Positions 55,201 through 64,000 of a stretch of DNA of 64,000 nucleotides are shown here, piece by piece; position 1 is the first letter of the stretch, and every line of letters begins with the position of its first letter. The notes beneath the pieces are model-generated. The model did not search any database. It was not told the origin of the DNA and saw only the letters and a program-made list of their open reading frames with translations. Location of the stretch: NCBI GenBank assembly GCA_964588665.1, contig CAZPQQ010000004.1:37980-101979 (forward strand), read 5' to 3'. This stretch comes from UBA2160 sp964588665 (GTDB lineage: Bacteria; Chloroflexota; Dehalococcoidia; Lucifugimonadales; UBA1123). The translations under genes and the position numbers were made by a program.

Positions 55201-55731
55201 ATGTCCACACAATGCGGCGTCGAACTGATCCGAATCGTGAGCATGCTGGCAGGAACAGCAGACGAAGATTCGGCGCAAGAACTCGAAAACCATCTCGAAG
55301 CCGGGTGCGTGCAGTGCGACGAACGTATCGCGTCCATCGAGCAGTATGCTGAAGTTCCAACGCCGCCCTCGGATGCACGGCAGATGGACGCTCAGCCCTT
55401 GTTGGACACGCAGTTGGTCCAACCGCGCACGTCGGGCGTGCGAGGCGGCGCGACCCTGGTGCGGCGTCGGGTGTACGAAGCTGAAGGCAGGATTTGCATC
55501 GACATCCAGCAGAGAGAAGTGGAGCCCGGATCGTCCGTCCTGGAAGGCCAGGTGTTGCTTCGAGGCGGCGGACTCGATGACATAGCGGACTCCCTGATCT
55601 CGCTCTGGTCGGAAGATCGGCGCGTCGGGACGGCCAAGGCGGACGCATTGGGCGATTTCACGATCTCCGAAGTGCCGCAAGGATGTTACGACTTGACCGT
55701 CGAGCTCGACGGCGCCAACGTCATACTTTGA
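55201..55731 (+). CDS. Small protein with anti-sigma-like zinc motif and carboxypeptidase-regulatory-like domain
   Basis: 176 residues from the ATG at 55201, with GGAGA upstream. The segment ELENHLEAGCVQCDERI (about 28-46) has the His-x4-Cys-x2-Cys spacing of zinc-binding anti-sigma domains. The last ~65 residues (GQVLLRGGGL ... VGTAKADALGDFTISEVPQG ... LTVELDG) resemble the beta-sandwich of carboxypeptidase-regulatory-like domains. No membrane segment joins them. The combination suggests regulation or structural binding, but no sigma partner is adjacent. Function unknown. Confidence 0.55.
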   Translation: MSTQCGVELIRIVSMLAGTADEDSAQELENHLEAGCVQCDERIASIEQYAEVPTPPSDARQMDAQPLLDTQLVQPRTSGVRGGATLVRRRVYEAEGRICIDIQQREVEPGSSVLEGQVLLRGGGLDDIADSLISLWSEDRRVGTAKADALGDFTISEVPQGCYDLTVELDGANVIL

Positions 55732-56332
55732 GGCATCGAGATCTGAACTCTGCTGTCACTCGAAGCACTCTCGTGCGAGCGTTGCCCAAATCTGGCGACG
55801 GCATCGCTTCTAACATTCCCACCCCTCCAATCCCTATCCGGACTCACCAGTCGCTCCCCAAAACCACCTTCGGTGTTCGTCCGGTCGGAGACGCAGGCAT
55901 GACACTGCGCTGAACCTCCGACGGTTACGTATCCTCGTGACATCGCTTGCCTCTACCCTCCCGTGCCCATCGCTAGTCGCCGAACTGACCGAGCCCAAGC
56001 CTGACGACCTCTGCTCTCAATATTGCCCTCGCCTTGCCGCTGCGATTTACGTAATGGCATCGACGGTCCGAATTCTTGTCGGCATCGCGCCGTGCATGTG
56101 GCTCAATAATGATGACACTCAGAATCTGAGGTGCGGTATACTGTGCGCGATTAAGACGGCATGTTAAGCATAACAAACGAATAATATTACACATACGATT
56201 TCAATCCATGATATCCCTCGCTATATGACAATTCTTCAGGGAATGGCAACGCAACATATGGAATTTGTTGACCTTCGTGAATCGTTGGAAGTACATTGCA
56301 TAGTGCGGTCATACGTGTGAGCACAGCACACG
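55732..56332. other. AT-rich upstream region of the GAF gene
   Basis: About 600 bases without a supported gene. The second half is unusually AT-rich for this genome and probably carries the promoter of the GAF gene; one candidate lies at 56112-56142. Confidence 0.45.
56112..56142 (+). promoter_or_regulatory. Candidate promoter with palindromic spacer
   Basis: ATGACA (56112-56117) and TATACT (56137-56142) are 19 bases apart. The spacer contains the perfect palindrome CTCAGA-A-TCTGAG (56118-56130), which could be an operator. The spacing is longer than ideal, so this is tentative. Confidence 0.25.
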
Positions 56333-58180
56333 ATGAGTGAGTCGACTCCCAAACACAGGCAGGAATCCGAAGTGCAAGTTCGTAGAGATCAAACGCAGCA
56401 ATCGAGTCTCGAGAACGCTACGCTCGCTGAGATCGGGCGCATCGTCGCGTCGTCTTTGGACATCAACGAGTTTTACGACGCCCTGGCAAAGCGGGTCCGC
56501 AAGCTTATCAAATTCGAGAGGATGCTGGTCAGTCAGATCGAAGTCGACAGCGGCAATAACCTCAAGATCTACTTTACCGGAACCGATGTCCCTACACTGC
56601 TCCAACCATTGGAGGGCGTCCCACTCTCCGGCACCATGACAGAAGAAGTGGCACGGACTGGCGGGGCATTGCTGGTGCAGGCGGAGCAACGGGCGGATCT
56701 CGAAGCCCGTTTCCCCGGATTGCCGCCTACACTTGACCTTGGCATGCGGTCGTTTCTCTCGGCGCCCCTGATATCGAAGCAGCGAGTCATCGGGGCGCTT
56801 CACCTGCGTTCTGTCGAAAACAATGCGTATTCGCAGCGGGACGTGGCGCTGGCAGAACGCATCGGGCTTCAGATATCTGACGCCGTGGCCAACACATCCC
56901 TGCATGCGGCGCTGGAGAGGGAAGCCCGCGAGCGAGAAGTTCTCGCCGAAATCGGGCGGACTGTTAGCTCGTCCCTGGACGTCGACGACGTATACGATTC
57001 TGTCGCTGAGGCCGTTGGCCGGCTTATCCAATTTGACAGGATGGCCCTCACGACAATCGACGACGGTGTGGTTACCGGACGCTACGTCTCAGGGATCGAA
57101 GTTTCGGGCCGACGCGTCGGATCCATGGCCGAGATTTCCGAGAGCCTCCGTCAAGTGTTGGTCACGCGCTCCGGCATGTTGGTCCAGTCGGTCTCAGAAA
57201 AGGGGGTGCATAGCCGGTACTCGAACTTCGTTCCTAACTACGATGCGGGCTTACGGTCGTTCATCATCGTGCCATTGGTCGCGGAAGGTCGCGTCGTAGC
57301 GGTCCTCCACATCCAATCGACCAAACCGCATGCCTACGACAACCGTCACCTTCTGACGGCGGAGCGCATCGCCACGCAGATGGCGAACGCGGTGGCGGCC
57401 GCCGACCTCCACCTCCGGCTCAAGCACGAAGCCAACGAACGCGAGGTGTTGGCGGAGATCGGTCGGATTATCAGCTCGTCGCTAGACATCAGTGAGGCGT
57501 ACGAACGCTTTGCCGATCAAGTCCGACGGCTCATCCATTTCGACAGGATCGTCATATGTGATATCGACGCGGACCGTTCTGTCTTCACCGCGAGATATGT
57601 TCAGGGCATCAACGTTCCGGGAATGGAGACCGGCGAGCCCAGAGCCCTGCAACACGGCTTGGCGGCCAGGGTGGTGCAAAGCCCCTCGGGATTGGTCATG
57701 TCCTTCGACAACGTCGAGGAAGCCGAAGCCGAATTCACCAACATCGTGTACTGGTACCGCGCGGGCATAAGATCGGCGGTGGGCGTGCCGCTCGTGTCCA
57801 GAGGCGACGCCATCGGCGTTCTGTATCTTACTTCGACCATGCCGAAGGCTTACGACGACGACACGCTGGAGTTGGCGAATCGAGTGGGCAATCAAATCGC
57901 TGGCGCCGTCGCTCGTACTCAGCTCTACGCCGAGCGTGAGCGCAATACAGAGGAGCTCCGAAAGGCTCACGACGAGTTGGAGGCGAGGGTCGGCGACACG
58001 ATCACCTACATCGTCGCGCTCGTGAACAATGGCCTCGACACCGCGACGAACGTCGAGATCAACGACTTTTGCCTGTTGGCCTTTCATTTACTGGCGCCTC
58101 CGCAAGCCAGGGCGTCTACATCGGCGCCACGGGCTCTTGGACAGTCGGAAGCCTTCCAAACGGCTCCGGCGCTTTCTTGA
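56333..58180 (+). CDS. Three-GAF-domain sensor whose 3' end runs into a DUF11 adhesin (chimeric)
   Basis: 615 residues as read. Three GAF domains (about 25-190, 205-370, 385-545), each introduced by a similar EVLAEIGRxxSSSLDxxxxY segment, are followed by a coil (RNTEELRKAHDELEARV). In ordinary GAF kinases the coil continues as ARVADRT; here, at about residue 553, it switches to GDTITYIVALVNNGLDTATN, which is the start of a DUF11 repeat. The DUF11 then breaks at 58067-58071, where the frame is off by one and continues in the next ORF. No kinase, cyclase or other output domain is present. The fusion may be a real rearrangement or a misassembly. Confidence 0.7.
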   Translation: MSESTPKHRQESEVQVRRDQTQQSSLENATLAEIGRIVASSLDINEFYDALAKRVRKLIKFERMLVSQIEVDSGNNLKIYFTGTDVPTLLQPLEGVPLSGTMTEEVARTGGALLVQAEQRADLEARFPGLPPTLDLGMRSFLSAPLISKQRVIGALHLRSVENNAYSQRDVALAERIGLQISDAVANTSLHAALEREAREREVLAEIGRTVSSSLDVDDVYDSVAEAVGRLIQFDRMALTTIDDGVVTGRYVSGIEVSGRRVGSMAEISESLRQVLVTRSGMLVQSVSEKGVHSRYSNFVPNYDAGLRSFIIVPLVAEGRVVAVLHIQSTKPHAYDNRHLLTAERIATQMANAVAAADLHLRLKHEANEREVLAEIGRIISSSLDISEAYERFADQVRRLIHFDRIVICDIDADRSVFTARYVQGINVPGMETGEPRALQHGLAARVVQSPSGLVMSFDNVEEAEAEFTNIVYWYRAGIRSAVGVPLVSRGDAIGVLYLTSTMPKAYDDDTLELANRVGNQIAGAVARTQLYAERERNTEELRKAHDELEARVGDTITYIVALVNNGLDTATNVEINDFCLLAFHLLAPPQARASTSAPRALGQSEAFQTAPALS

Positions 58181-61100
58181 ACTTGGACGCGGTCGTAACG
58201 GCCTTGGCCGCCGGACAGGTGATCACCAACACTGCGGCGGTCGGCGCCTCTGATCAGGTCGACCCGGATCCCACAAACGACAGTGACTCGGTCCTGATTT
58301 CGGTGCAGCTGCCCATCGACATCGACCTTGCCAAAACCGTGTCAGACCCGGCTCCGTTTGAGGGTGACTCAATCACCTTCACCGTCACGGTGACGAACAA
58401 CGGTCCCGGCGTCGCGACGGGCCTGGTCGTTACCGACGCGTTGCCCGCTGGGTTCACCGTCACCGGAACGACGATCCTCGGCGACAGCCTGGGAGTGGCG
58501 CTCATCGGCGGACTCGGCGGCCCGATATTTGCCGACGGCATGCCTCTCGGTTACACCTTCGATGTCGCCATCGACGGCACGATCGATGCCGGAACCGCGG
58601 GGACGACGTTGACCAACAGCGTGTCCGTCACCGCGCTTGACCAGATCGACACCGTTGCCTCTAATGACACCGCGTCGGCAGACGTCAACGTTCCAGTCGA
58701 GTTCGCCGATATCGCGCTCGCCAAGGCCGTGTCCGATGCCACGCCGCTTGAGGGCGACAGCATCACATTTACCATCACCATAACCAACAACGGTCCGTTT
58801 GCGGCGACCGGCCTGGTCGTTACAGACGTTTTGCCCGCTGGGTTCACGGTTACCGCGACGACCATCCTTGGCGACAGCCTGGGCGTGGCGCTCGTCGGCG
58901 GACTCGGCGGCCCGGTATTTGCCGACGGCATGCCATCCGGCTATACGTTCGATGTCGCCGTCGACGGCACTATCGATGCTGGAACCGCTGGGACGACACT
59001 GACCAATAGCGTGTCCGTCACCGCGCTCGATCAAGTCGACTCCTCTGCCTCGAATGACAACGCGTCGGTGAACGTGAATGTCGAGGCTTTCGGTTCGATC
59101 AGCGGCCAGAAGTTCCACGACCTGAACGGAAACGCCGTTCATGACGGAGGGGAGCCGGGACTGGACGGCTGGGTCATCGAGGTGCGCGATTCCGGTTCCG
59201 GCGCACTGATGTCAACAGCGATGACGGCCTCGGTGGACGTCGACAACAATGGCATCATCGATCCTGAGACGGAACAGGGACTCTACGAGCTACAGGGAGT
59301 TCGAACGGGCACATACGACGTCGGAGAAGTGCTTCAGTCGGGCTGGACGCAGACGTTCCCTGTGACCGGCAAGCACACCATCTCGCTTGCGTCTGGCCAG
59401 CAACTGACTGGCGCCGATTTCGGCAACTCAAATACGCCGCCGCCCGTGGTGATAAGCGTGTCAGAGGACATCACCGTCCTGGATGCGCCGTTGGCACTGC
59501 CGCCTCTCGAACTCAACATCTCCGAAGTGATAACCGTTGTGGACGCGCCGGATCCGCTTCTGGGTCCACCGCCACTGGTCATCACTGTGAGTGAGTCGGT
59601 CACGGTAAACGACTCGCTCAACGTCGTACCTCCAGTGGTCCTCTTCATCACCGAAAGCGTCACCGTGGTGGATGCGCCGGTAGTCCTGCCCGCCCTCGTT
59701 ATCAACATCTCAGAGGCGATTATCGTCGCCGACACGCCCGATTTGCTCTTGCCGCTGGTTATCACCATCAGCGAGTCGATCACGGTAAACGACGCGCCCA
59801 ACGTCGTCCCACCGGTGGTCCTCGTCATCACCGAAAACCTGATCGTGGCGGATACGCCTTTGGTCCTGCCCGCTCTTGAGATCAACATCTCCGAGGTGAT
59901 ATCCGTCGTGGACGCACCCGATACCCTTCTGGGCCCGCCGCCGCTAGTGGTCATTGTGAGTGAATCGATCACCATGAGCGACGCGCCGATCGTTGTTCCA
60001 CCGGTGGTCGTCTTCGTCTCCGAAAACGTGACGGTTTTGGACCTCTCTGGTTCGGAGATCTGCGATGGCATCGACAACGACGGCGACGGGCAGATCGACG
60101 AGGGCTTCCTCGATACGGATGGGGACGGGCAGGCCGACTGTGTCGATCCGGATGACGACAACGATGGGATACACGACGAAATCGACGGCCGCATGGCGTC
60201 GGACAACTTCGTGGATGAAAGCCTGGTCGACTCGACCAACTTCACCGATGTCCACCTAGGCGGCACGACGGCCGGATCGATTATAAGCGCGGGCGCTCTT
60301 GAGCCTTCGATCACAGATCTGCCGAATCCTGACGGAGTATTTGTGGATACCGGGACCGCGGGTCCGGGACCCGTGACGATCGACGCCTGCGGCTTGCCCC
60401 TCACTCATCCGGCGGGGACAACCGCATCGTTGACTTGCGGATCGTTGACAGTCGGCGTGGCTGTTGGTCCGGTCACAGTCGCATTGGGATCAGGCGGTGT
60501 AGCAGTCGTACCTGACGGAACAACGGCCACCTTCACAGACAACGACGACGGCACGTTCACCGTGGAGAACGATCCGACAAGCGCCGGCGCGGTTGAGATC
60601 GTCTTCGCCGGCGAGGCTATCACGGTGGCGCCCGGGGAAACACAGCACCTGCAATCGGGACCGCAGCCGGTGTCACTCGCTGACTTTGTACTGCTGGGCG
60701 TACGAGAAACGCGGCTAGATAGCCGCTCAGTCATAGTTTCAGGCGATGTTGGGGTAGTCGGCGCTGACGAAAATTCAGACAAGAGAGATCGTGAAATAGA
60801 GCTACGGGTTGGGTGGCGATCCGTGGCGCTCAGCCCTGACTCGCTCTACATCGCCGACACCATCAAGATCACGAATCATGGCTCGGTCCAGAACATCGCT
60901 TATAACGAGCTGAAAGCCGGTCGGAAAGCGTCAATCAACGGCGAGGAGTTCTCACCGATCGATCTGCCGTTGCTGTCGCTGCCCGACCTGCCCGAATTCG
61001 ATCCCGGCCACGAGGATATACAAGTCAGATCGCGCCGCGTCAGGCTTCTCGCGCCCGGCGGCTACGGCAAAGTCGACGTCAAGTCTCGGGCCACGCTGGT

Positions 61101-61443
61101 ACTCACGGGCGGTCTGTACGAGTTCGAGAAGCTCACGATCAACTCAAAGGCGAAACTGTTGGTCGAGGCCGCGACTGAGATCAGGGTCAAAGGCGACGTT
61201 GAGATGTCCTCCAGCGTTCAAGTGGGTCCCGCCGCGGACACGACCGTCGGCGCCTCCGACATCGTGTTCCTTGTCGCCGGGAACAAATTCACAGTGGGCA
61301 GCCGATCGGTGATCCACGCAAACGTGTTGGCGCCCGAAGCTACACTTAGCTTGCTGAGCAGGGTCGAAGCGGTCGGAGCGTTTGTCGGTAAGAAGGTGAG
61401 GTTAGGGTACCGCGCGAGCGTCACGCTGGACAGCGCGTTTTGA
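58069..61443 (+). CDS. DUF11-repeat surface protein with SdrD-B-like, 20-residue repeat and calcium-binding regions
   Basis: 1124 residues as an open frame; it continues a DUF11 unit begun in the preceding frame, so its TTG start is probably not a true start. In order: the rest of one DUF11 repeat; two further DUF11 repeats about 130 residues apart (SITFTVTVTNNGPGVATGLV and SITFTITITNNGPFAATGLV); an SdrD-B-like domain (GQKFHDLNGNAVHDGGEPGL, about 345-450); ten repeats of about 20 residues (ISESITVNDAP type, 459-661); an Asp-rich calcium-binding segment like thrombospondin type 3 or MopE repeats (CDGIDNDGDGQIDEGF, 664-706); and a beta-rich C-terminus. No signal peptide is seen, as the native N-terminus is absent. 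Probably a cell-surface or secreted adhesin. Confidence 0.7.
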   Translation: MPVGLSFTGASASQGVYIGATGSWTVGSLPNGSGAFLNLDAVVTALAAGQVITNTAAVGASDQVDPDPTNDSDSVLISVQLPIDIDLAKTVSDPAPFEGDSITFTVTVTNNGPGVATGLVVTDALPAGFTVTGTTILGDSLGVALIGGLGGPIFADGMPLGYTFDVAIDGTIDAGTAGTTLTNSVSVTALDQIDTVASNDTASADVNVPVEFADIALAKAVSDATPLEGDSITFTITITNNGPFAATGLVVTDVLPAGFTVTATTILGDSLGVALVGGLGGPVFADGMPSGYTFDVAVDGTIDAGTAGTTLTNSVSVTALDQVDSSASNDNASVNVNVEAFGSISGQKFHDLNGNAVHDGGEPGLDGWVIEVRDSGSGALMSTAMTASVDVDNNGIIDPETEQGLYELQGVRTGTYDVGEVLQSGWTQTFPVTGKHTISLASGQQLTGADFGNSNTPPPVVISVSEDITVLDAPLALPPLELNISEVITVVDAPDPLLGPPPLVITVSESVTVNDSLNVVPPVVLFITESVTVVDAPVVLPALVINISEAIIVADTPDLLLPLVITISESITVNDAPNVVPPVVLVITENLIVADTPLVLPALEINISEVISVVDAPDTLLGPPPLVVIVSESITMSDAPIVVPPVVVFVSENVTVLDLSGSEICDGIDNDGDGQIDEGFLDTDGDGQADCVDPDDDNDGIHDEIDGRMASDNFVDESLVDSTNFTDVHLGGTTAGSIISAGALEPSITDLPNPDGVFVDTGTAGPGPVTIDACGLPLTHPAGTTASLTCGSLTVGVAVGPVTVALGSGGVAVVPDGTTATFTDNDDGTFTVENDPTSAGAVEIVFAGEAITVAPGETQHLQSGPQPVSLADFVLLGVRETRLDSRSVIVSGDVGVVGADENSDKRDREIELRVGWRSVALSPDSLYIADTIKITNHGSVQNIAYNELKAGRKASINGEEFSPIDLPLLSLPDLPEFDPGHEDIQVRSRRVRLLAPGGYGKVDVKSRATLVLTGGLYEFEKLTINSKAKLLVEAATEIRVKGDVEMSSSVQVGPAADTTVGASDIVFLVAGNKFTVGSRSVIHANVLAPEATLSLLSRVEAVGAFVGKKVRLGYRASVTLDSAF
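59446..60052 (+). repeat. In-gene tandem repeats, ten units of about 60 bases
   Basis: Units encode variants of ISESITVxDAPxxxxPPxV. They form a higher-order pattern of three: one type with LLGPPPL, one with NVVPPV and one with VLPAL, repeated about three times. This suggests growth by duplication of a three-unit block. Confidence 0.85.
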
Positions 61444-61500
61444 CGCTCGGTCAGGTCGCCTTTAGCCCGTGGTCGTCTTCAGTGTTGGAACCCGCGCGGA

Positions 61501-62922
61501 CTAGGCGTCTTCGTGGAAGCGGTGGTAGTCCACCAGCCTCTTGAGGGCCAGCGCGGCGCGGTCGTACGTCGGGTAGCTTGGTATACGCGCTTCCTGGAGC
61601 TTGAGGTCCAGATTCTTGAGGGCTTCGCCTTCGCCGTAAGGATCGGGCGAGAAGAGCATCGCAACAACCGGCTTGCCCGTCTTTTCTCGGGCCGTTGCCA
61701 GTGCGTCTATTTGACCTTCGATCTGGGCGGGATCACGAGAGAACCCGGATGGGCTCATCTGCATGGCCACGACGTCGATATTGGGGTCCGAACTCAGGAT
61801 GCCCATACAGGTTTCGGTCATGTCCCGATTCATGCCGCCAACGTCCACCGGGTTGAGATAGCTTGCGCCAATCACCTGGAAGAACTCCCCAAGCTTATCC
61901 AGAGAGTCTTGACTGAACATCGGCACCCGAAGGCCCGATTTGGCGAACGAGTCGGTCATGGACACCGACTGACCGCCCGTTCCGCCTATCAGCCCCACTC
62001 CGTCGCCCGTGGACCGCGGGAGCGACACCAGCGCCTTCAGCACGTCGGCTAACTCGATCACCGAGTCCACACGGATCGCGCCGCACTGCCTGATGAGAAC
62101 ATCCCATGTGTCCATCGACTCGGCCAGTGAACCGGTGTGCGATGAAGTGGCGCGCTTCCCTTCTTCGGTCTGGCCGCCTTTCCAGATGACCACCGGTTTC
62201 TTGGGGGTGGTTTCGCGCAGCAGCTCGAAGAAACGACGACCGTCTTGCACACCCTCGATGTACATGGCGATGAACTCGGTCTGGTCGTCCTGGGCGAAAT
62301 ACTCGAGGTAGTCGGCGCTCTCCAAGACCACGCCGTTGCCGAAGCTGATGACCTTGTTGATTCCAATGCCGTTGGCCTGCGCGGCTGCGCTGAACGACAC
62401 CGCGTGTCCGCCGCTCTGGGACACGAACGCGACCGGTCCGCCTTGACCCGCTGCCAGGTCTCGGGAAAAGCGGACGCCCAATGCAGGGTTGTACAGGCCC
62501 ATGCAGTTGGGACCCAGCAGCACCAATTCCGCATCCCGTGCCATCTTGGTAATCGCCTCTTGAGCCTCAAGCCCCTCCGGGGTGCCGGTCTCGGCGAACC
62601 CAGCAGTGAACATGCCGACCCCGACCACTCCTTTGCTGACACAGTCTTTGAGGACCAATCCGGCAAACCTGCGCGGCACGGCTATCACCACGTAGTCCAC
62701 GTCCTTCGGAATGTCCAACAGGCTGGAGTAGTTTGGGATCCCCATCTCCTCGATGCCTGGAACGTCGTTGGGGTCGATCTGCACCGAGTACACGTCGCCC
62801 TGGAATGTGCTCATGCTCCGCAGCCACATATAGTCGGAAGCTTTCTTGTCTCCGACCACGGCCACGGCTCGTGGGTTCAGTGCTCGGTCGATCCTCTCTT
62901 TGGCGATCCTCACGCTGTTCAC
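61501..62922 (-). CDS. NDP-forming acyl-CoA synthetase, alpha (CoA-binding) subunit
   Basis: 473 residues. The CoA-binding Rossmann domain (about 1-135; LNPRAVAVVGDKK, DYVVIAVPRRFAGLVLKDC) is followed by succinyl-CoA-ligase-like domains (LLGPNCMGLYNP, GPVAFVSQSGGHAVSF, SFGNGVVLESADYLEYFAQD). A likely phosphorylated His lies in ATSSHTGSLAES. Such enzymes convert acyl-CoA, Pi and an NDP to acid, CoA and an NTP, or the reverse. GTG start with a purine-rich upstream sequence. The beta subunit gene is 12 bases upstream, so the pair forms one operon. Confidence 0.88.
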   Translation of the reverse strand: MNSVRIAKERIDRALNPRAVAVVGDKKASDYMWLRSMSTFQGDVYSVQIDPNDVPGIEEMGIPNYSSLLDIPKDVDYVVIAVPRRFAGLVLKDCVSKGVVGVGMFTAGFAETGTPEGLEAQEAITKMARDAELVLLGPNCMGLYNPALGVRFSRDLAAGQGGPVAFVSQSGGHAVSFSAAAQANGIGINKVISFGNGVVLESADYLEYFAQDDQTEFIAMYIEGVQDGRRFFELLRETTPKKPVVIWKGGQTEEGKRATSSHTGSLAESMDTWDVLIRQCGAIRVDSVIELADVLKALVSLPRSTGDGVGLIGGTGGQSVSMTDSFAKSGLRVPMFSQDSLDKLGEFFQVIGASYLNPVDVGGMNRDMTETCMGILSSDPNIDVVAMQMSPSGFSRDPAQIEGQIDALATAREKTGKPVVAMLFSPDPYGEGEALKNLDLKLQEARIPSYPTYDRAALALKRLVDYHRFHEDA

Positions 62923-62934
62923 TCTCTCTCGAAA

Positions 62935-63636
62935 CTATTCCGCGTCTTCAAGTACGATCCGTGCGTCGACCACTGTCAGGCCGTCGCTGTATGCGAACAC
63001 TGGGTTCAAGTCCAACTCTTTGATCATCGGTCTCTCGTCGACGAACTGAGACAACTTCAACAAATCTTGCTCCAGCGCGGCGACGTCGACGGCCTCTTGG
63101 CCGCGATAGCCGTCCAGCACGGGAAATCCTTTGATCTCGCGAATCATCTCCGCCGCGTCTCTAGGCGTTAGCGGCACGATGCGGAATGCAACGTCTTTGA
63201 GCACTTCCACCAACACACCGCCCAAACCGAACATGATGACCGGTCCGAATTGCGGGTCTTTAGACATGCCCATCACCAGCTCGATTCCCGGACGAGCCAT
63301 CGCTTGCACCGACACACCGTGGATTTCGGCGCCGGGGGATTCGGCCGTGACGGCGTCCATCATCTCGTCGAATGCCTGGCCGACGTCGTCCTCGTTGGAC
63401 AGGTTGAGGCTCACCCCGCCCACATCGGATTTGTGGGCAATGTTGGTGGAAGCGATTTTCAGAACTGCCGGGAAGCCGATCTGGCTGCTGAGCTGGATGG
63501 CTTCATCCCTACTCGTCGCCAGCAGCGCGGAAGTCGTCGGAATGCCTGCCTCAGCAAGGAGCTGCTTGGATTCGATTTCGGTCAGAAGCCGGCGACCGGC
63601 GTCTTGCGCCGCTGTGATCATGTCGTTGCCTGCCAT
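62935..63636 (-). CDS. NDP-forming acyl-CoA synthetase, beta (ATP-grasp) subunit
   Basis: 233 residues from the ATG at 63636, with GGGAGAGG just upstream. ATP-grasp domain typical of the acetyl-CoA synthetase beta subunit: SKQLLAEAGIPTTSALLATS, IGFPAVLKIASTNIAHKSDV, GGVSLNLSNEDDV, DPQFGPVIMFGLGGVLVEVL and the final KELDLNPVFAY. It pairs with the alpha subunit downstream. The acid substrate is unknown. Confidence 0.88.
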   Translation of the reverse strand: MAGNDMITAAQDAGRRLLTEIESKQLLAEAGIPTTSALLATSRDEAIQLSSQIGFPAVLKIASTNIAHKSDVGGVSLNLSNEDDVGQAFDEMMDAVTAESPGAEIHGVSVQAMARPGIELVMGMSKDPQFGPVIMFGLGGVLVEVLKDVAFRIVPLTPRDAAEMIREIKGFPVLDGYRGQEAVDVAALEQDLLKLSQFVDERPMIKELDLNPVFAYSDGLTVVDARIVLEDAE

Positions 63637-64000
63637 ATACCTCTCCCGGGGTCGGGCTCGCAAGCACGAGGTGTGCAAGCTGCGCCATCGTGAATAGCCG
63701 GCTCACGACAGGTCATCGGGTCCGCCTGAATCGCGCGAGTCTCCGGGACCCGTTTCGCCGACCGTGTGAGTCTATCACAGCCGCCGTCGCCGTCAACCGC
63801 ACCCACGTGACGAATGCACGACTGTTGGGTGGCCGTGCCGAGCAGGCGTGCAGCATGAGGGGGGTCGTCTTGAGGGAGAGGCGTCGCTGTCCGGTCCGCG
63901 GTGTTGTCCGCGACAGCTAGTGTCCTGAGTCGCAAATTGGTTGTACATTGTTGGCTGTCAGCCCAAATGGGACAGATTGTTAATAGAGACTTTGAGCTGA
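63637..64000. other. Region upstream of the acyl-CoA synthetase operon
   Basis: About 360 bases running to the window edge. No complete gene is supported; the promoter of the operon should lie here but was not recognised. Confidence 0.4.

Noticed and set aside
59446..60052. Regularly spaced repeats that could suggest a CRISPR array
   Set aside because: The units are in-frame coding repeats within a large ORF, they vary in sequence, and there are no unique spacers.

Overview
The window is a GC-rich bacterial chromosome segment, most likely from a Chloroflexota lineage (Dehalococcoidia or SAR202-like). That placement is an inference from the gene mix: cofactor-independent archaeal-type phosphoglycerate mutase, LL-diaminopimelate aminotransferase, two DUF3105 proteins, CaiB-type CoA-transferase, very large FtsX-like permeases, an archaellin-like C-terminus, and dispersed repeats carrying the CTTCGACAAGCTCAG motif. 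No 16S gene is present to confirm it.

Layout. 1-5.5 kb: end of an archaellin-like gene (apparently frameshifted), a YyaL/DUF255 protein and an NHLRC2-like thioredoxin/NHL protein with an in-frame UGA at its active site and a SECIS-like hairpin (probable selenoprotein), then a divergent MFS transporter. 5.5-9 kb: a sparse accessory stretch with an HNH endonuclease, small membrane or exported proteins, short dispersed elements and a degenerate CaiB fragment. 9-16 kb: two tandem giant FtsX-like permeases, followed by an intact CaiB/BaiF CoA-transferase. 17.5-23.7 kb: another sparse accessory stretch with two phosphotransferase-fold kinases, a serine-recombinase remnant next to tRNA-Arg(UCU), a DUF6391-like membrane protein and a small HTH protein.

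23.7-38 kb is mostly minus-strand housekeeping: smpB and an S41 protease; hflX, dapL, dapF, miaA, tpiA, apgM, pgk, a polyprenyl synthase homologue and ywlC. It is interrupted by one plus-strand gene with a winged-helix-like N-terminus and a TIR-like C-terminus. 38-45 kb is a plus-strand purine cluster: guaA, a TfoX-like gene, purD, purE, purB, purC, a DUF3105 gene and purS, followed by a second DUF3105 gene broken by a stop codon. 46-52.3 kb is a minus-strand histidine operon, hisZ-hisG-(phospholipase C-like)-hisD-hisC-hisB. 52.5-55.7 kb carries a PadR/HAAS membrane protein pair, DegV, and a zinc-finger/carboxypeptidase-regulatory-like protein. 56.3-61.4 kb carries a three-GAF sensor that runs into a DUF11 repeat adhesin through a frameshift. 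61.5-63.6 kb encodes the two halves of an NDP-forming acyl-CoA synthetase.

The most noteworthy items are the selenocysteine candidate; a 127-bp element found twice with conserved ends a fixed distance apart, with weaker relatives; the GAF-DUF11 chimera; two genes (hflX, degV) whose conserved N-termini extend upstream of any canonical start codon; and a 28-bp tandem duplication of the purC start region. Several of these involve single-base anomalies and could be sequencing or assembly errors, so reads should be checked before any is taken as biology.
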